NCBI RefSeq assembly: GCF_017161405.1 | Contig: NZ_CP071051.1 | Location: 1,240,001-1,304,000 of the forward strand | Reading direction: 5' to 3' | Source: Leucobacter sp. CX169 | GTDB taxonomy: Bacteria; Actinomycetota; Actinomycetes; Actinomycetales; Microbacteriaceae | DNA length: 64,000 bases | Part shown: positions 50,633 to 58,899 of the stretch, piece after piece | Layout: the number at the start of each line of letters is the position of its first letter | Numbering within the stretch: the first letter of the stretch is position 1 | Notes under the pieces: generated by a model | What the model saw: the letters and a program-made list of their open reading frames with translations, nothing else | Told to the model about the DNA's origin: nothing | Databases searched by the model: none | Translations under genes and position numbers: made by a program

Positions 50633-51417
50633 GCGAGTCCGCAGTGGAGCGCACGCTCCAGATCCGCAAGGACGCATCCAACGGTTCGCTCATCGGCTAC
50701 CTTCCGGTCGGCTTCCCTGATCTGAAGACGAGCATCGATGCCGCGGTCGCAATGGTCGAGGGCGGCGTCGACATCATCGAGCTCGGCATGCCCTACTCGG
50801 ACCCCGTCATGGACGGCCCGGTCATCCAGGCTGCCACGGTCGAGGCGCTGAAGAACGGCTTCCGCGTCGCAGACGGCATCACTGCGGTCCGCGAGATCAC
50901 GAAGCAGGTCAAGGCCCCCGTACTCGTCATGACCTATTGGAATCTCGTCATGCAGTACGGCGTGGACCGGTTCGCCGACGAGCTCAAGGCCGCCGGGGGT
51001 GCAGGTCTCATTACTCCCGATCTGATCCCCGACGAGGCCGGCGACTGGTTGGCCGCCTCCGAGCGGGCAGAGCTGGACCGCGTGTTCCTCGCCGCCCCGA
51101 CCTCGAGTGACGAGCGCCTGCGCACCGTCACCGAACTCAGCCGCGGCTTCGTGTACACCGTGTCGACCATGGGAGTTACCGGCGCCCGCGGGGATGTCGA
51201 TCAGGCCGCACGCACCCTCGTCGAGCGCCTGCGCGCGGTCGGGTGCGAGCACAGCTGTGTGGGCCTCGGCATCTCGACCGGCGCCCAGGTGCGCGAGGTG
51301 CTCGAGTACGCCGATGGTGCGATCGTGGGCTCTGCACTCGTGCGTGCACTCGCGGCGGATGGCGTCGCGGGCGTCCGGGCGGTCGCCGCGGCGCTGGCCG
51401 AAGGCACGCAGCGTTAG
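50629..51417 (+). CDS. trpA: Tryptophan synthase alpha chain
   Basis: Cleaves indole-3-glycerol phosphate and channels indole to TrpB. GTG 50629 overlaps the trpB stop (GTGA); 262 residues. Catalytic Glu is in [16 protein letters not shown] and Asp in the loop after [19 protein letters not shown] and [11 protein letters not shown] bind phosphate. lgt follows after 57 bases. Confidence 0.97.
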   Translation: MSESAVERTLQIRKDASNGSLIGYLPVGFPDLKTSIDAAVAMVEGGVDIIELGMPYSDPVMDGPVIQAATVEALKNGFRVADGITAVREITKQVKAPVLVMTYWNLVMQYGVDRFADELKAAGGAGLITPDLIPDEAGDWLAASERAELDRVFLAAPTSSDERLRTVTELSRGFVYTVSTMGVTGARGDVDQAARTLVERLRAVGCEHSCVGLGISTGAQVREVLEYADGAIVGSALVRALAADGVAGVRAVAAALAEGTQR

Positions 51418-51474
51418 GATTGCTTCGTTCCACCCGGAACGACGCCCCCAGTTTTCTCAGGTGAAAGAAGAGGC

Positions 51475-52416
51475 ATGATTCTCCCGTTCAGTATCCCGAG
51501 CCCCGACGTGAGCTTCTTGCAGATCGGTCCGATTCGGATCTACTTTTACGCCCTCTGGATCCTGCTCGGCATCATCGCCGCCACCCTGTGGGTCAGCAGT
51601 CGCCTGACGAAGCGCGGGGCCGAGCGCGGCGTTGCAATCGACTTCATGGTCTGGTCGGTGGTGCTCGGCATCATCGGCGCCCGGATTTACCACGTCGTGA
51701 CCCACTTCGGTGACTACTTTGGCCCGGGCAAGGACCTCTGGAAGGTCTTCGCAATCTGGGAGGGCGGCATCGCGATCTTCGGTGCACTGCTCGGTGGTGC
51801 CATCGGCGTGCTGATCGCCTCGCGCCTGACCGGCGTCCGCTTCTGGTCGTTCGCCGACGCGCTCGTTCCCGGACTGCTCCTGGCGCAGGCCTTCGGTCGC
51901 CTCGGGAACTGGTTCAACCACGAGCTCTTCGGCGGCCCGACCACGCTGCCCTGGGGCCTCGAGATTTCCGCCAACAACCCGGCGTTCCCCGTCGGGCTTC
52001 CCGAGGGAACGCTGTTCCACCCCACCTTCCTGTACGAGCTGCTCTGGAACCTGCTCGGCATCGTGGTGCTGCTCGCAATTGAGCGTCGTCTGAAGCCGCG
52101 CTGGGGCACCTTCCTCGGGATGTACTTCATCTGGTACGGAATCGGGCGCGCGATCGTTGAGTCGATTCGGGTCGATCCGAGCCTCATCATCCTGGGCCTG
52201 CGCACCAACGTTTTCACCGCCCTCGTCGCGATCGTTGCCGGCATCGTGCTGATCCTGGTCCAGCGTCGTCGTCACCCCGGAATTGAGACGAGCGTGTACC
52301 TTCCCGGTCGCCGAAACCCGGTACAGTCGATTGAAGAGGAGACCGCGAACCCCGACGAGTACCACCATGTACTCGCGGCGCGAAGTGCCAAGGGGAACGT
52401 GGCGGCGGACGCCTAG
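51475..52416 (+). CDS. lgt: Prolipoprotein diacylglyceryl transferase
   Basis: Membrane enzyme adding diacylglycerol to the lipobox Cys. 313 residues, seven predicted spans. The Lgt signature is GRLGNWFNHELFGGPT with the conserved Arg and Asn; GARIYHVVTHF and YGIGRAIVESIR carry other key residues. A polar C-terminal tail of about 50 residues is longer than in E. coli. AAAGAAGAGG precedes the ATG. Downstream of trpA as in mycobacteria. Confidence 0.96.
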   Translation: MILPFSIPSPDVSFLQIGPIRIYFYALWILLGIIAATLWVSSRLTKRGAERGVAIDFMVWSVVLGIIGARIYHVVTHFGDYFGPGKDLWKVFAIWEGGIAIFGALLGGAIGVLIASRLTGVRFWSFADALVPGLLLAQAFGRLGNWFNHELFGGPTTLPWGLEISANNPAFPVGLPEGTLFHPTFLYELLWNLLGIVVLLAIERRLKPRWGTFLGMYFIWYGIGRAIVESIRVDPSLIILGLRTNVFTALVAIVAGIVLILVQRRRHPGIETSVYLPGRRNPVQSIEEETANPDEYHHVLAARSAKGNVAADA

Positions 52417-52485
52417 CTTTCCGCCGTCAGTCGCGGCACCCTTGCGGCGTGGGCAGCGCCGCATCATCTACCTCGAGGAGCGAGC

Positions 52486-53943
52486 ATGCGCCACGCAAAG
52501 ATCGTCGCGACCTGGGGTCCGGCTGTGTCGAGTTACGACCACACGCTGGACCTCATCAAGGCGGGAGTGAACGTCGCGAGGCTGAACCTCTCGCACGGCA
52601 CCCATAACGTGCACGAGGGGGTGTACCGCAACATTCGCCGCGCTGAGGCTGAGGTCGGGCGCCCGATTGCGGTGCTCGCCGACCTGCAGGGGCCGAAGAT
52701 TCGGCTCGGAAGATTCACTGACGGCCCGTACGACCTTGAGGTCGGCGACGAGTTCGCCATCACGACTCGCGAGATCGTGGGGGACCGGACGATCGGCGGC
52801 ACGACGCACAAGGGCTTGCCCGGCGACGTGAGCCCCGGCGATCCGTTGCTCATCGACGACGGCAAGGTGACGCTGCGCGCAGTGCGCGTGACGGACGACA
52901 CCGTCTACACCGTGGTCGAGGTGCCCGGCGCGATCTCGAACAACAAGGGGATCAACCTTCCCGGCGTCGCGGTCAACGTTCCCGCGCTGTCCGAGAAGGA
53001 CGAAGCCGACCTGCGCTGGGCGCTGCGTTTGGGCGTCGACTACATCGCGCTCTCGTTTGTGCGCGACGCCGCCGACATCACCCGGGTGCACGTGATCATG
53101 GACGAGGAGGGCGTTCGCCTTCCCGTGATCGCCAAGATCGAGAAGCCGCAGGCGGTGGACAACCTCGAGGAGATCGTCCAGGCGTTTGACGGCATCATGG
53201 TCGCCCGGGGCGACCTGGGCGTCGAAATGCCGCTGGAGCGGGTGCCGCTCGTTCAGACCGAGGCCATCGCCATCGCGCGCCGCAACGCGAAACCCGTCAT
53301 CGTGGCGACGCAGGTGTTCGAGTCGATGATCGAGAACCCGCGCCCGACCCGCGCCGAGGCGTCTGACTGCGCCAACGCCGTGCTCGATGGCGCCGACGCG
53401 GTCATGCTCTCGGGCGAGACGAGCGTGGGGGCGTACCCGATCGTCGCGGTCGAGACGATGGCGCGCATCATTTCCGCCACGGAGGACCACGCGCTCGATC
53501 GCATCGACCCGCTCGGCACGAAGCCGCGCACGCAGGGAGGCGCGCTCACGCTCGCCGCGGCCGAGGTCGCGGAGTTCATTGGCGCCCGGTACATCTGCGT
53601 TTTCACGGAGTCGGGCGACACGGTGCGCCGGATGTCGCGACTGCGCAAGCCCATCCCCATTCTCGGCTTCACGCCCAGCTACGCGATTCGTCGCCGCATG
53701 GAACTCACGTGGGGTGCGGACAGTTTCACCACGCCGCGTGTCGATTCGACGGACGAGATGTTCGGGCAGGTCGATGGCGTGTTGCTCTCCAACGAGCGAG
53801 CCCAGGTCGGCGACACGGTGCTCGTGATTGCCGGATCCCCTCCCGGAGTAGTGGGCTCGACCAACACGCTGCGTATCCACCGCGTGGGGGAGTCCTCCGG
53901 CCTGCTCGCCGACGCGGGACCGCGCAAGCACCTCGCGGACTAG
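52486..53943 (+). CDS. pyk: Pyruvate kinase
   Basis: Makes pyruvate and ATP from phosphoenolpyruvate. 485 residues. N-terminal HAKIVATWGPA, NLSHGTHNVHE, catalytic IAKIEKPQAVDNLEEI and MVARGDLGVEMP, and MLSGETSVGAYP are present; the C-terminal allosteric domain has FTESGDTVRRMSRLRKPIPI. Residue Glu/Lys usage for potassium dependence was not assessed. A strong bidirectional-looking hairpin follows. Confidence 0.97.
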   Translation: MRHAKIVATWGPAVSSYDHTLDLIKAGVNVARLNLSHGTHNVHEGVYRNIRRAEAEVGRPIAVLADLQGPKIRLGRFTDGPYDLEVGDEFAITTREIVGDRTIGGTTHKGLPGDVSPGDPLLIDDGKVTLRAVRVTDDTVYTVVEVPGAISNNKGINLPGVAVNVPALSEKDEADLRWALRLGVDYIALSFVRDAADITRVHVIMDEEGVRLPVIAKIEKPQAVDNLEEIVQAFDGIMVARGDLGVEMPLERVPLVQTEAIAIARRNAKPVIVATQVFESMIENPRPTRAEASDCANAVLDGADAVMLSGETSVGAYPIVAVETMARIISATEDHALDRIDPLGTKPRTQGGALTLAAAEVAEFIGARYICVFTESGDTVRRMSRLRKPIPILGFTPSYAIRRRMELTWGADSFTTPRVDSTDEMFGQVDGVLLSNERAQVGDTVLVIAGSPPGVVGSTNTLRIHRVGESSGLLADAGPRKHLAD

Positions 53944-53971
53944 CGCGACTCCGGGCCGACACGCCCGCGCG

Positions 53972-54021
53972 AACACGAAAGCGCCAGGTTTCCCCGCAGG
54001 GATTCCTGGCGCTTTCGTGTT
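53972..54021 (+). terminator. pyk terminator hairpin
   Basis: Perfect 17-base arms AACACGAAAGCGCCAGG (53972-53988) and its complement (54005-54021), loop of 16 with a small CCC/GGG possibility. Starts 29 bases after the pyk stop. Confidence 0.85.
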
Positions 54022-54048
54022 TCACGGCGCAGCGTGCGCCGCGCGCAA

Positions 54049-54092
54049 ACAGGAGAACGCCGGGCCCCAGAGGGGACCCGGCGTTCTCCTGT
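54049..54092 (-). terminator. tRNA-Leu terminator hairpin
   Basis: Perfect 16-base arms ACAGGAGAACGCCGGG (54049-54064) and complement (54077-54092), extended by CCCC/GGGG around an AGAG-type loop. It lies nine bases past the tRNA 3' end, and TTT follows on the minus strand. Confidence 0.8.
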
Positions 54093-54101
54093 GTCAATCA
54101 G

Positions 54102-54183
54102 TGCCGGATGCGAGACTTGAACTCGCACGCCCGAAGGCAAAGCATTTTGAGTGCTCCGCGTCTGCCGATTCCGCCAATCCGGC
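54102..54183 (-). tRNA. tRNA-Leu (anticodon CAA)
   Basis: 82 bases on the minus strand. Acceptor arms GCCGGAT (from 54183) and ATCCGGC pair perfectly; discriminator A at 54102; CCA is not encoded. The anticodon stem GAGCA/TGCTT holds loop CTCAAAA, so the anticodon is CAA (reads UUG). A long variable arm (GCC-TTC-GGGC type) and T arm GCGAG-TTCAAGT-CTCGC fit a class II tRNA-Leu. Confidence 0.96.
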
Positions 54184-54210
54184 TTACAGGTGACACATGC
54201 CAGCGTACCG

Positions 54211-54216
54211 TAAACT
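54211..54216 (+). promoter_or_regulatory. -10 box for leaderless pdtaR
   Basis: TAAACT, seven bases before GTG 54224, in the 40-base gap shared with the divergent tRNA-Leu gene. Confidence 0.6.
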
Positions 54217-54223
54217 AAGTGTC

Positions 54224-54832
54224 GTGACTGACCAGGCCAACACCCCAAGCTCCAAGCGACGCGTTGTCGTCGCCGAAGACGAATCACTCATCCGGCTCGA
54301 CATCGTAGAAATCCTGCGCGACAACGGATTCGATGTTGTGGGCGAAGCGGGTGATGGAGAGACCGCAGTTGCTCTGGTGGAAGAGCTCCGCCCCGACGTC
54401 GTCGTGATGGACGTCAAGATGCCCCAGCTCGACGGCATCTCGGCAGCCGAGCGCATCAACAAGAACCACCTCGCACCCGTCGTGCTGCTCACCGCCTTCA
54501 GCCAGAAGGAGCTCGTCGACCGAGCCACCGAAGCCGGCGCACTCGCGTACGTCGTCAAGCCGTTTACCCCGGCCGACCTGCTGCCTGCGATCGAGATTGC
54601 GATCTCTCGCTTCCAGCAGATTGTGGCGCTCGAGTCCGAGGTGTCTGACCTCGCCGAGCGTTTTGAGACCCGCAAGCTCGTCGACCGCGCCAAGGGCATC
54701 CTCAACGACAAGATGGGCCTCTCCGAGCCCGACGCGTTCCGCTGGATCCAGAAGGCATCCATGGATCGTCGCCTGACCATGCAGGACGTCGCCAAGACGA
54801 TCATCGATCAGCTCGGTTCACAGAAGAAGTAG
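54224..54832 (+). CDS. pdtaR: ANTAR-domain response regulator (PdtaR-like transcription antiterminator)
   Basis: 202 residues from GTG 54224, chosen because it follows a -10 box by seven bases; an ATG at 54197 lies upstream of that box. Receiver domain: VVVAEDESLIRLD acidic pocket, phospho-Asp in VVVMDVKMPQLDG, Thr in LTAFS, Lys in YVVKPF. A coiled-coil linker leads to the C-terminal ANTAR domain (RKLVDRAKGILNDKMGLSE, AFRWIQKASMDRR), which binds paired RNA hairpins. Position between pyk and polA matches mycobacterial pdtaR; its kinase PdtaS is not in the window. Confidence 0.93.
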   Translation: MTDQANTPSSKRRVVVAEDESLIRLDIVEILRDNGFDVVGEAGDGETAVALVEELRPDVVVMDVKMPQLDGISAAERINKNHLAPVVLLTAFSQKELVDRATEAGALAYVVKPFTPADLLPAIEIAISRFQQIVALESEVSDLAERFETRKLVDRAKGILNDKMGLSEPDAFRWIQKASMDRRLTMQDVAKTIIDQLGSQKK

Positions 54833-54854
54833 CCTGGCCAGAGCCACGATCGAC

Positions 54855-54895
54855 AAACGGCCCCGAGATCCTGACAGGATCCGGGGCCGTTTTGC
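54855..54895. terminator. Bidirectional terminator between pdtaR and the thioesterase gene
   Basis: CAAACGGCCCCG (54855-54866) pairs with CGGGGCCGTTTTG (54883-54895), with an inner GATCCTG/CAGGATC stem. T-runs flank both sides, so it can serve both convergent genes. Confidence 0.85.
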
Positions 54896-54903
54896 TTGTG
54901 GGG

Positions 54904-55323
54904 CTAGCGAATCGGGCGGTACACGTTCGTGATGCGCACGGTTGAGCAGCGTCGATCCTGCTCGTCCGAGATCACAATCTCGTGGACGGTGAGGGTGCGG
55001 CCCAGGTGGATCGGCGTGCACACCCCACGGACGATGCCCGCGGTCGCAGATCCGGTGTGTGTCGCGTTGATGTCGACACCGACACCCACGAACCCCTCGG
55101 GGGCGTGCAGATTCGCGTGCATCGAGCCGAGCGTCTCGCCGAGCACGACGTACGCACCTCCGTGCAGCAGGCCGATCGGCTGCGTGTTTCCTTCGACCGG
55201 CATTGTCGCGATCGCGTGATCGGCGGTGAACTCGATCATCTCGATACCCATCCGATCCGCGAGGGCGCCCAGTCCGCGCTCCTGGATGTAGGCGAGCGGG
55301 TCGATTTCGGTGCGCTGGCTCAT
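54904..55323 (-). CDS. PaaI-family hotdog thioesterase
   Basis: 139 residues. Hotdog signature GLLHGGAYVVLGETLGSMHAN, with catalytic-side HGG and the acidic residue in the following helix, then VGVDINATHTGSATAGIVRG and GRTLTVHEIVISDE. Likely hydrolyses an acyl-CoA, perhaps phenylacetyl-CoA-like or 1,4-dihydroxy-2-naphthoyl-CoA in menaquinone synthesis; no menaquinone genes are near, so the substrate stays open. GGAAAGGA is the ribosome site. Convergent with pdtaR, divergent from polA. Confidence 0.87.
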   Translation of the reverse strand: MSQRTEIDPLAYIQERGLGALADRMGIEMIEFTADHAIATMPVEGNTQPIGLLHGGAYVVLGETLGSMHANLHAPEGFVGVGVDINATHTGSATAGIVRGVCTPIHLGRTLTVHEIVISDEQDRRCSTVRITNVYRPIR

Positions 55324-55378
55324 GCGGCGAGGCGTCCTTTCCGGGCCGGATCAGGCCCGCAGATGGTGCCTAGCGAAG

Positions 55379-55384
55379 TAGGCT
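55379..55384 (+). promoter_or_regulatory. -10 box for leaderless polA
   Basis: TAGGCT, six bases before GTG 55391. Confidence 0.6.
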
Positions 55385-55390
55385 GGTGAC

Positions 55391-58054
55391 GTGTCGAATT
55401 CGCCCCAGCCTACTCTGATGATCATCGATGGCCACTCGCTGGCCTTCCGCGCCTTCTACGCGCTCCCGGTAGACAGCTTCCAGACCCGTGACGGGCAACA
55501 CACGAACGCGATCCACGGGTTCATTGCCATGCTGATCAATCTGCTGGCGAACGAGAAGCCGGACCACCTCGCGGTCGCCTTCGACATTTCTCGGCACTCG
55601 TTCCGCACTGAGGAGTACCCCGAGTACAAGGGCACTCGTGGCGAGACTCCCGTCGAGTTCAAGGGACAGATCCCACTGCTGCAGGAGGCCCTGCACGCGA
55701 TGGGGATCGTGACGATCGAGAAGGAAAACTACGAGGCCGACGACATCCTCGCCACGCTCTCGTTGCGCGGCTCGGAGTCGGGATACCGCGTGCTCGTGGT
55801 GAGCGGGGACCGTGACACCATCCAGCTCGTCGACGACAACGTGACGTTGCTCTACCCGTCCAAGCAGGGCGTGAGCGAGCTCACCCGTTACGACGCGGCG
55901 AAGGTCATGGAGCGCTACGGCATTCGTCCCGAGCAGTACCCCGAGATCGCGGCGCTGGTCGGCGAGACGAGCGACAACCTCCCCGGCGTTCCCAAGGTCG
56001 GTGAGAAGACGGCCGTGAAGTGGATCAACCAGTTCGGTTCGCTCGAGGAGATTCTGCGACGCCAGGACGAGATCGGCGGGAAGGTGGGCGAGAGCCTCCG
56101 CGAGCATGCGCACCTGGCCGAGCGGAACCGGCGGCTGAACCGACTCGTGCGCGACGTCGAGCTCGACGTAACCCTCGAGTCACTCAAGCGCGGCGAGATG
56201 GACCTCGCGCAGGTACAGGACATGTTCGGCCGACTGGAATTTCGGACGCTGTTGCAACGTGTCGCCAAACTCGTCGGCGCCGAGGTGCCGGCCGGGACCT
56301 CCGGCGCTACAGCCGCGACCGCCGTCGCTGAGGTGCCGGTCGCTCCGGCCGCGAAGGTGTTGCTCGACGAAGAGCTCGAGGTGTGGCTCGCCGCGCTCGA
56401 GAGCCCGGCGGTGCTGCTCGCCGACGACGGCGACGGTGCCGTGCGCATCGGTGTCGCGAGCACGACGGCCTCGGTCCAGCTCACCTGGCGTCCGGGCGCA
56501 AGCGATTACGCGCCGCTCGAGCGCTGGCTGACCTCGGACGCGCCCAAGATTTTGTGGGACGCGAAGGCACAGAGCAAGATTCTCGATCGGGCCGGGATCC
56601 GGCTTGGCGGGCTCGCCGGCGACGCCCTCGTGGCCGCCTGGCTCGCACGGCCGACTGCGCCCGAGAAAACGATCGCGGCGGCCGTGGCGCGCTATCTGGG
56701 AGAGCAGGTGCCGGAGGGCGACCCCAACCAGCTGGTGCCGGAAGAGGGAAGCGTCGCGGGCGAGGCGGAACTCGCTTGGTACGTGCTGCGCGTCCACGCC
56801 GCCCTGCTCGAGCAGTTCCAGGGCAAGACTGATTTCGTGTATCGCTCGATCGAGTTGCCGCTCGTGCCGGTGCTGGGGGATCTCGAACGCCGCGGCGTCC
56901 AGATGGATCTCCCGCTCTTGCAGGCGCACGAGGCGGCGCTGGCTGAGCGAGTCGTGGAACTCGAGCAGGAGGCCTTTGGTTACCTGGGTCACGAGGTCAA
57001 CCTCGGCTCGCCCAAGCAGTTACAGGAGGTGCTGTTCACCGAGCTCGGGATGCCGAAGACCCGCGCGACGAAGACCGGCTACACGACTGACGCGGCGGCG
57101 CTGACCGACCTACAGGCGAAGCACCCGCACCCGTTCCTCGGCAGCCTGCTCGCGCACCGCGATGCCAATAAACTGCGCCAGATCATCGAGGGGCTCGTGA
57201 AGGCGGTGCAGCCCGACGGGCGCATCCACACAACGCTCGTGCAGATCGGCGCGAGCACGGGGCGTTTGGCCTCGACCGAGCCGAACCTACAGAACATCCC
57301 GGTCCGGACGGAGGAGGGCCGCCGCATTCGCGAGGGCTTCATTCACGCCCCCGAATACGAGTGCCTGCTGACGGCCGACTACTCGCAGATTGAGATGCGC
57401 ATCATGGCGCACCTCTCGGGCGACGCTGGCCTGATCGAGGCGTTCAACGCGGGCGAGGACCTGCACCGCTTTGTCGGATCGCGCATCTTCGGGGTCGCCC
57501 CCGACGAGGTGACGAACGAGATGCGCTCGAAGGTGAAGGCCATGTCGTACGGCCTCGCCTACGGGCTGTCCGCGTTTGGCCTGTCGAAGCAGCTCGGTAT
57601 CAGCGCGGGCGAGGCGAAGCAGCTCATGCTCGACTACTTCGAGCGCTTTGGTGGGGTGCGTGACTACCTGCGCTCGGTCGTTCAGGAGGCGAAGCAGGAG
57701 CTCGTCACCGAGACCATCTTCGGCCGTCGGCGCCCGTTCCCTGATCTGGCGAGCCCGAACCGGGTGCTGCGCGAGAACGCGGAACGCGCGGCGCTCAATG
57801 CCCCCATTCAGGGAAGCGCGGCGGACATCATCAAGTTGGCGATGATCAAGATCGAACGCCGGGTAGCCGAGGCCGGGTTGAGCTCGCGCATGCTGCTGCA
57901 GATTCACGATGAGCTCATGTTCGAGGTCTCGCCGGGCGAGTGGGATGCCCTCGAGGCGATTGTGCGTGAAGAGATGGCTGGGGCGGCGGAGCTCTCGGTG
58001 CCGCTCGAGGTGCAGGTTGGCCGGGGCGCGAACTGGAACGCGGCCGCGCACTAG
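55391..58054 (+). CDS. polA: DNA polymerase I
   Basis: Repair and Okazaki-fragment polymerase. 887 residues. The N-terminal 5' nuclease has DGHSLAFRAFYAL, NYEADDILATL and VSGDRDTIQLVD. The middle domain (about 315-490) is a 3'-5' exonuclease fold that lacks the DxE catalytic motif (LEVWLAALESPAVLLADD stands there), so proofreading is probably absent, as in other actinobacteria. Polymerase motifs A (DYSQIEMRIMAHLSGD), B (KAMSYGLAYGLSAFGL) and C (QIHDELMFEV) are intact. GTG start, probably leaderless. Confidence 0.97.
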   Translation: MSNSPQPTLMIIDGHSLAFRAFYALPVDSFQTRDGQHTNAIHGFIAMLINLLANEKPDHLAVAFDISRHSFRTEEYPEYKGTRGETPVEFKGQIPLLQEALHAMGIVTIEKENYEADDILATLSLRGSESGYRVLVVSGDRDTIQLVDDNVTLLYPSKQGVSELTRYDAAKVMERYGIRPEQYPEIAALVGETSDNLPGVPKVGEKTAVKWINQFGSLEEILRRQDEIGGKVGESLREHAHLAERNRRLNRLVRDVELDVTLESLKRGEMDLAQVQDMFGRLEFRTLLQRVAKLVGAEVPAGTSGATAATAVAEVPVAPAAKVLLDEELEVWLAALESPAVLLADDGDGAVRIGVASTTASVQLTWRPGASDYAPLERWLTSDAPKILWDAKAQSKILDRAGIRLGGLAGDALVAAWLARPTAPEKTIAAAVARYLGEQVPEGDPNQLVPEEGSVAGEAELAWYVLRVHAALLEQFQGKTDFVYRSIELPLVPVLGDLERRGVQMDLPLLQAHEAALAERVVELEQEAFGYLGHEVNLGSPKQLQEVLFTELGMPKTRATKTGYTTDAAALTDLQAKHPHPFLGSLLAHRDANKLRQIIEGLVKAVQPDGRIHTTLVQIGASTGRLASTEPNLQNIPVRTEEGRRIREGFIHAPEYECLLTADYSQIEMRIMAHLSGDAGLIEAFNAGEDLHRFVGSRIFGVAPDEVTNEMRSKVKAMSYGLAYGLSAFGLSKQLGISAGEAKQLMLDYFERFGGVRDYLRSVVQEAKQELVTETIFGRRRPFPDLASPNRVLRENAERAALNAPIQGSAADIIKLAMIKIERRVAEAGLSSRMLLQIHDELMFEVSPGEWDALEAIVREEMAGAAELSVPLEVQVGRGANWNAAAH

Positions 58055-58096
58055 CCCGGTCTGCCCCATCCGAACCCCTGGCAGGAGGCCCGTCTG

Positions 58097-58708
58097 ATGT
58101 CCCCCGAGCTCGACCCGAACGACGAACTGCACGCCGCGATCGCCGCGAACGATGGCGCCCGGGTGGCTGAGGCGTTGGCTCGGGGAGCGGAGCGTGAGCG
58201 CCGGGGCCCTCGTGGACGCACTCCACTCCTGTTCGCGACGCAGCAGAACCACGTCGCGGCGGCCCGGGCGCTCATCGAAGCGGGCGCCGACGTCAATGCG
58301 CAAGATGATCAGCTCGACAACGCCTACCTCTACTCCGGCGCCGAGGGGTACGTCGAGATCCTCGAACTCACCCTCCGCCACGGCGCGGACCTTGCGCGAA
58401 CCAATCGTTACGGCGGTACGGCGCTGATTCCCGCGGGGGAGTATGGCCACGTCCGGGTCACGGAGCTGCTGCTTGACGCAGGCATTGACCCCAATCACGT
58501 CAACAAGCTCGGCTGGACCGCGCTTCAGGAGGCGGTGCTGCTTGGCGCCGACGACGAGCAGCACCGCGACACCGTGCGCCTCCTGCTCGCCGGCGGGGCC
58601 GACCCGAACCTCCGTGATTTCGAGGGCCGAACCCCGCTGGCGAACGCGGAAGCGCGAGGGTACGCGGGCCTCGCACAGCTGATCGAGGCCGCGGGCGGGC
58701 ACCGATAG
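58097..58708 (+). CDS. Ankyrin repeat protein
   Basis: 203 residues, ATG with GGAGG eight bases upstream. About five ankyrin units of 33-36 residues: GRTPLLFATQQNHVAAARAL, then AYLYSGAEGYVEILEL, GGTALIPAGEYGHVRVTEL, GWTALQEAVLLGADDEQ and GRTPLANAEARGYAGLAQL. No signal peptide or other domain, so a cytoplasmic protein-protein adaptor; partner unknown. It lies 42 bases after polA and may be co-transcribed. A weak dyad (GGACT/AGTCC, 58709-58744) follows. Confidence 0.9.
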   Translation: MSPELDPNDELHAAIAANDGARVAEALARGAERERRGPRGRTPLLFATQQNHVAAARALIEAGADVNAQDDQLDNAYLYSGAEGYVEILELTLRHGADLARTNRYGGTALIPAGEYGHVRVTELLLDAGIDPNHVNKLGWTALQEAVLLGADDEQHRDTVRLLLAGGADPNLRDFEGRTPLANAEARGYAGLAQLIEAAGGHR

Positions 58709-58767
58709 GGACTCTCCCGAGTAGGTCTCCCTTAGGGGAAGTCCGCGCGACGCGCCCGGAAGCGCAA

Positions 58768-58797
58768 TTGACCGGACCGGCAGCGGCGCGCTAGGCT
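58768..58797 (+). promoter_or_regulatory. rpsA promoter
   Basis: -35 TTGACC (58768-58773), 18-base spacer, -10 TAGGCT (58792-58797). The best bipartite promoter in the window; predicted initiation near 58804 gives a leader of about 96 bases. Confidence 0.75.
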
Positions 58798-58899
58798 AGA
58801 GCGTCACGCTTGTGGCGAGATATACCCAATCCATCGCCGAGATTCAGATCATTTCCTGATCCCGGCCCGAATTCCTGTCCACCCTGGAGTACAAACTAC

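Noticed and set aside
54102-54183. Genomic island attached at tRNA-Leu
   Set aside because: Both flanks are core genes in conserved actinobacterial order and no integrase or duplicated tRNA end is visible.
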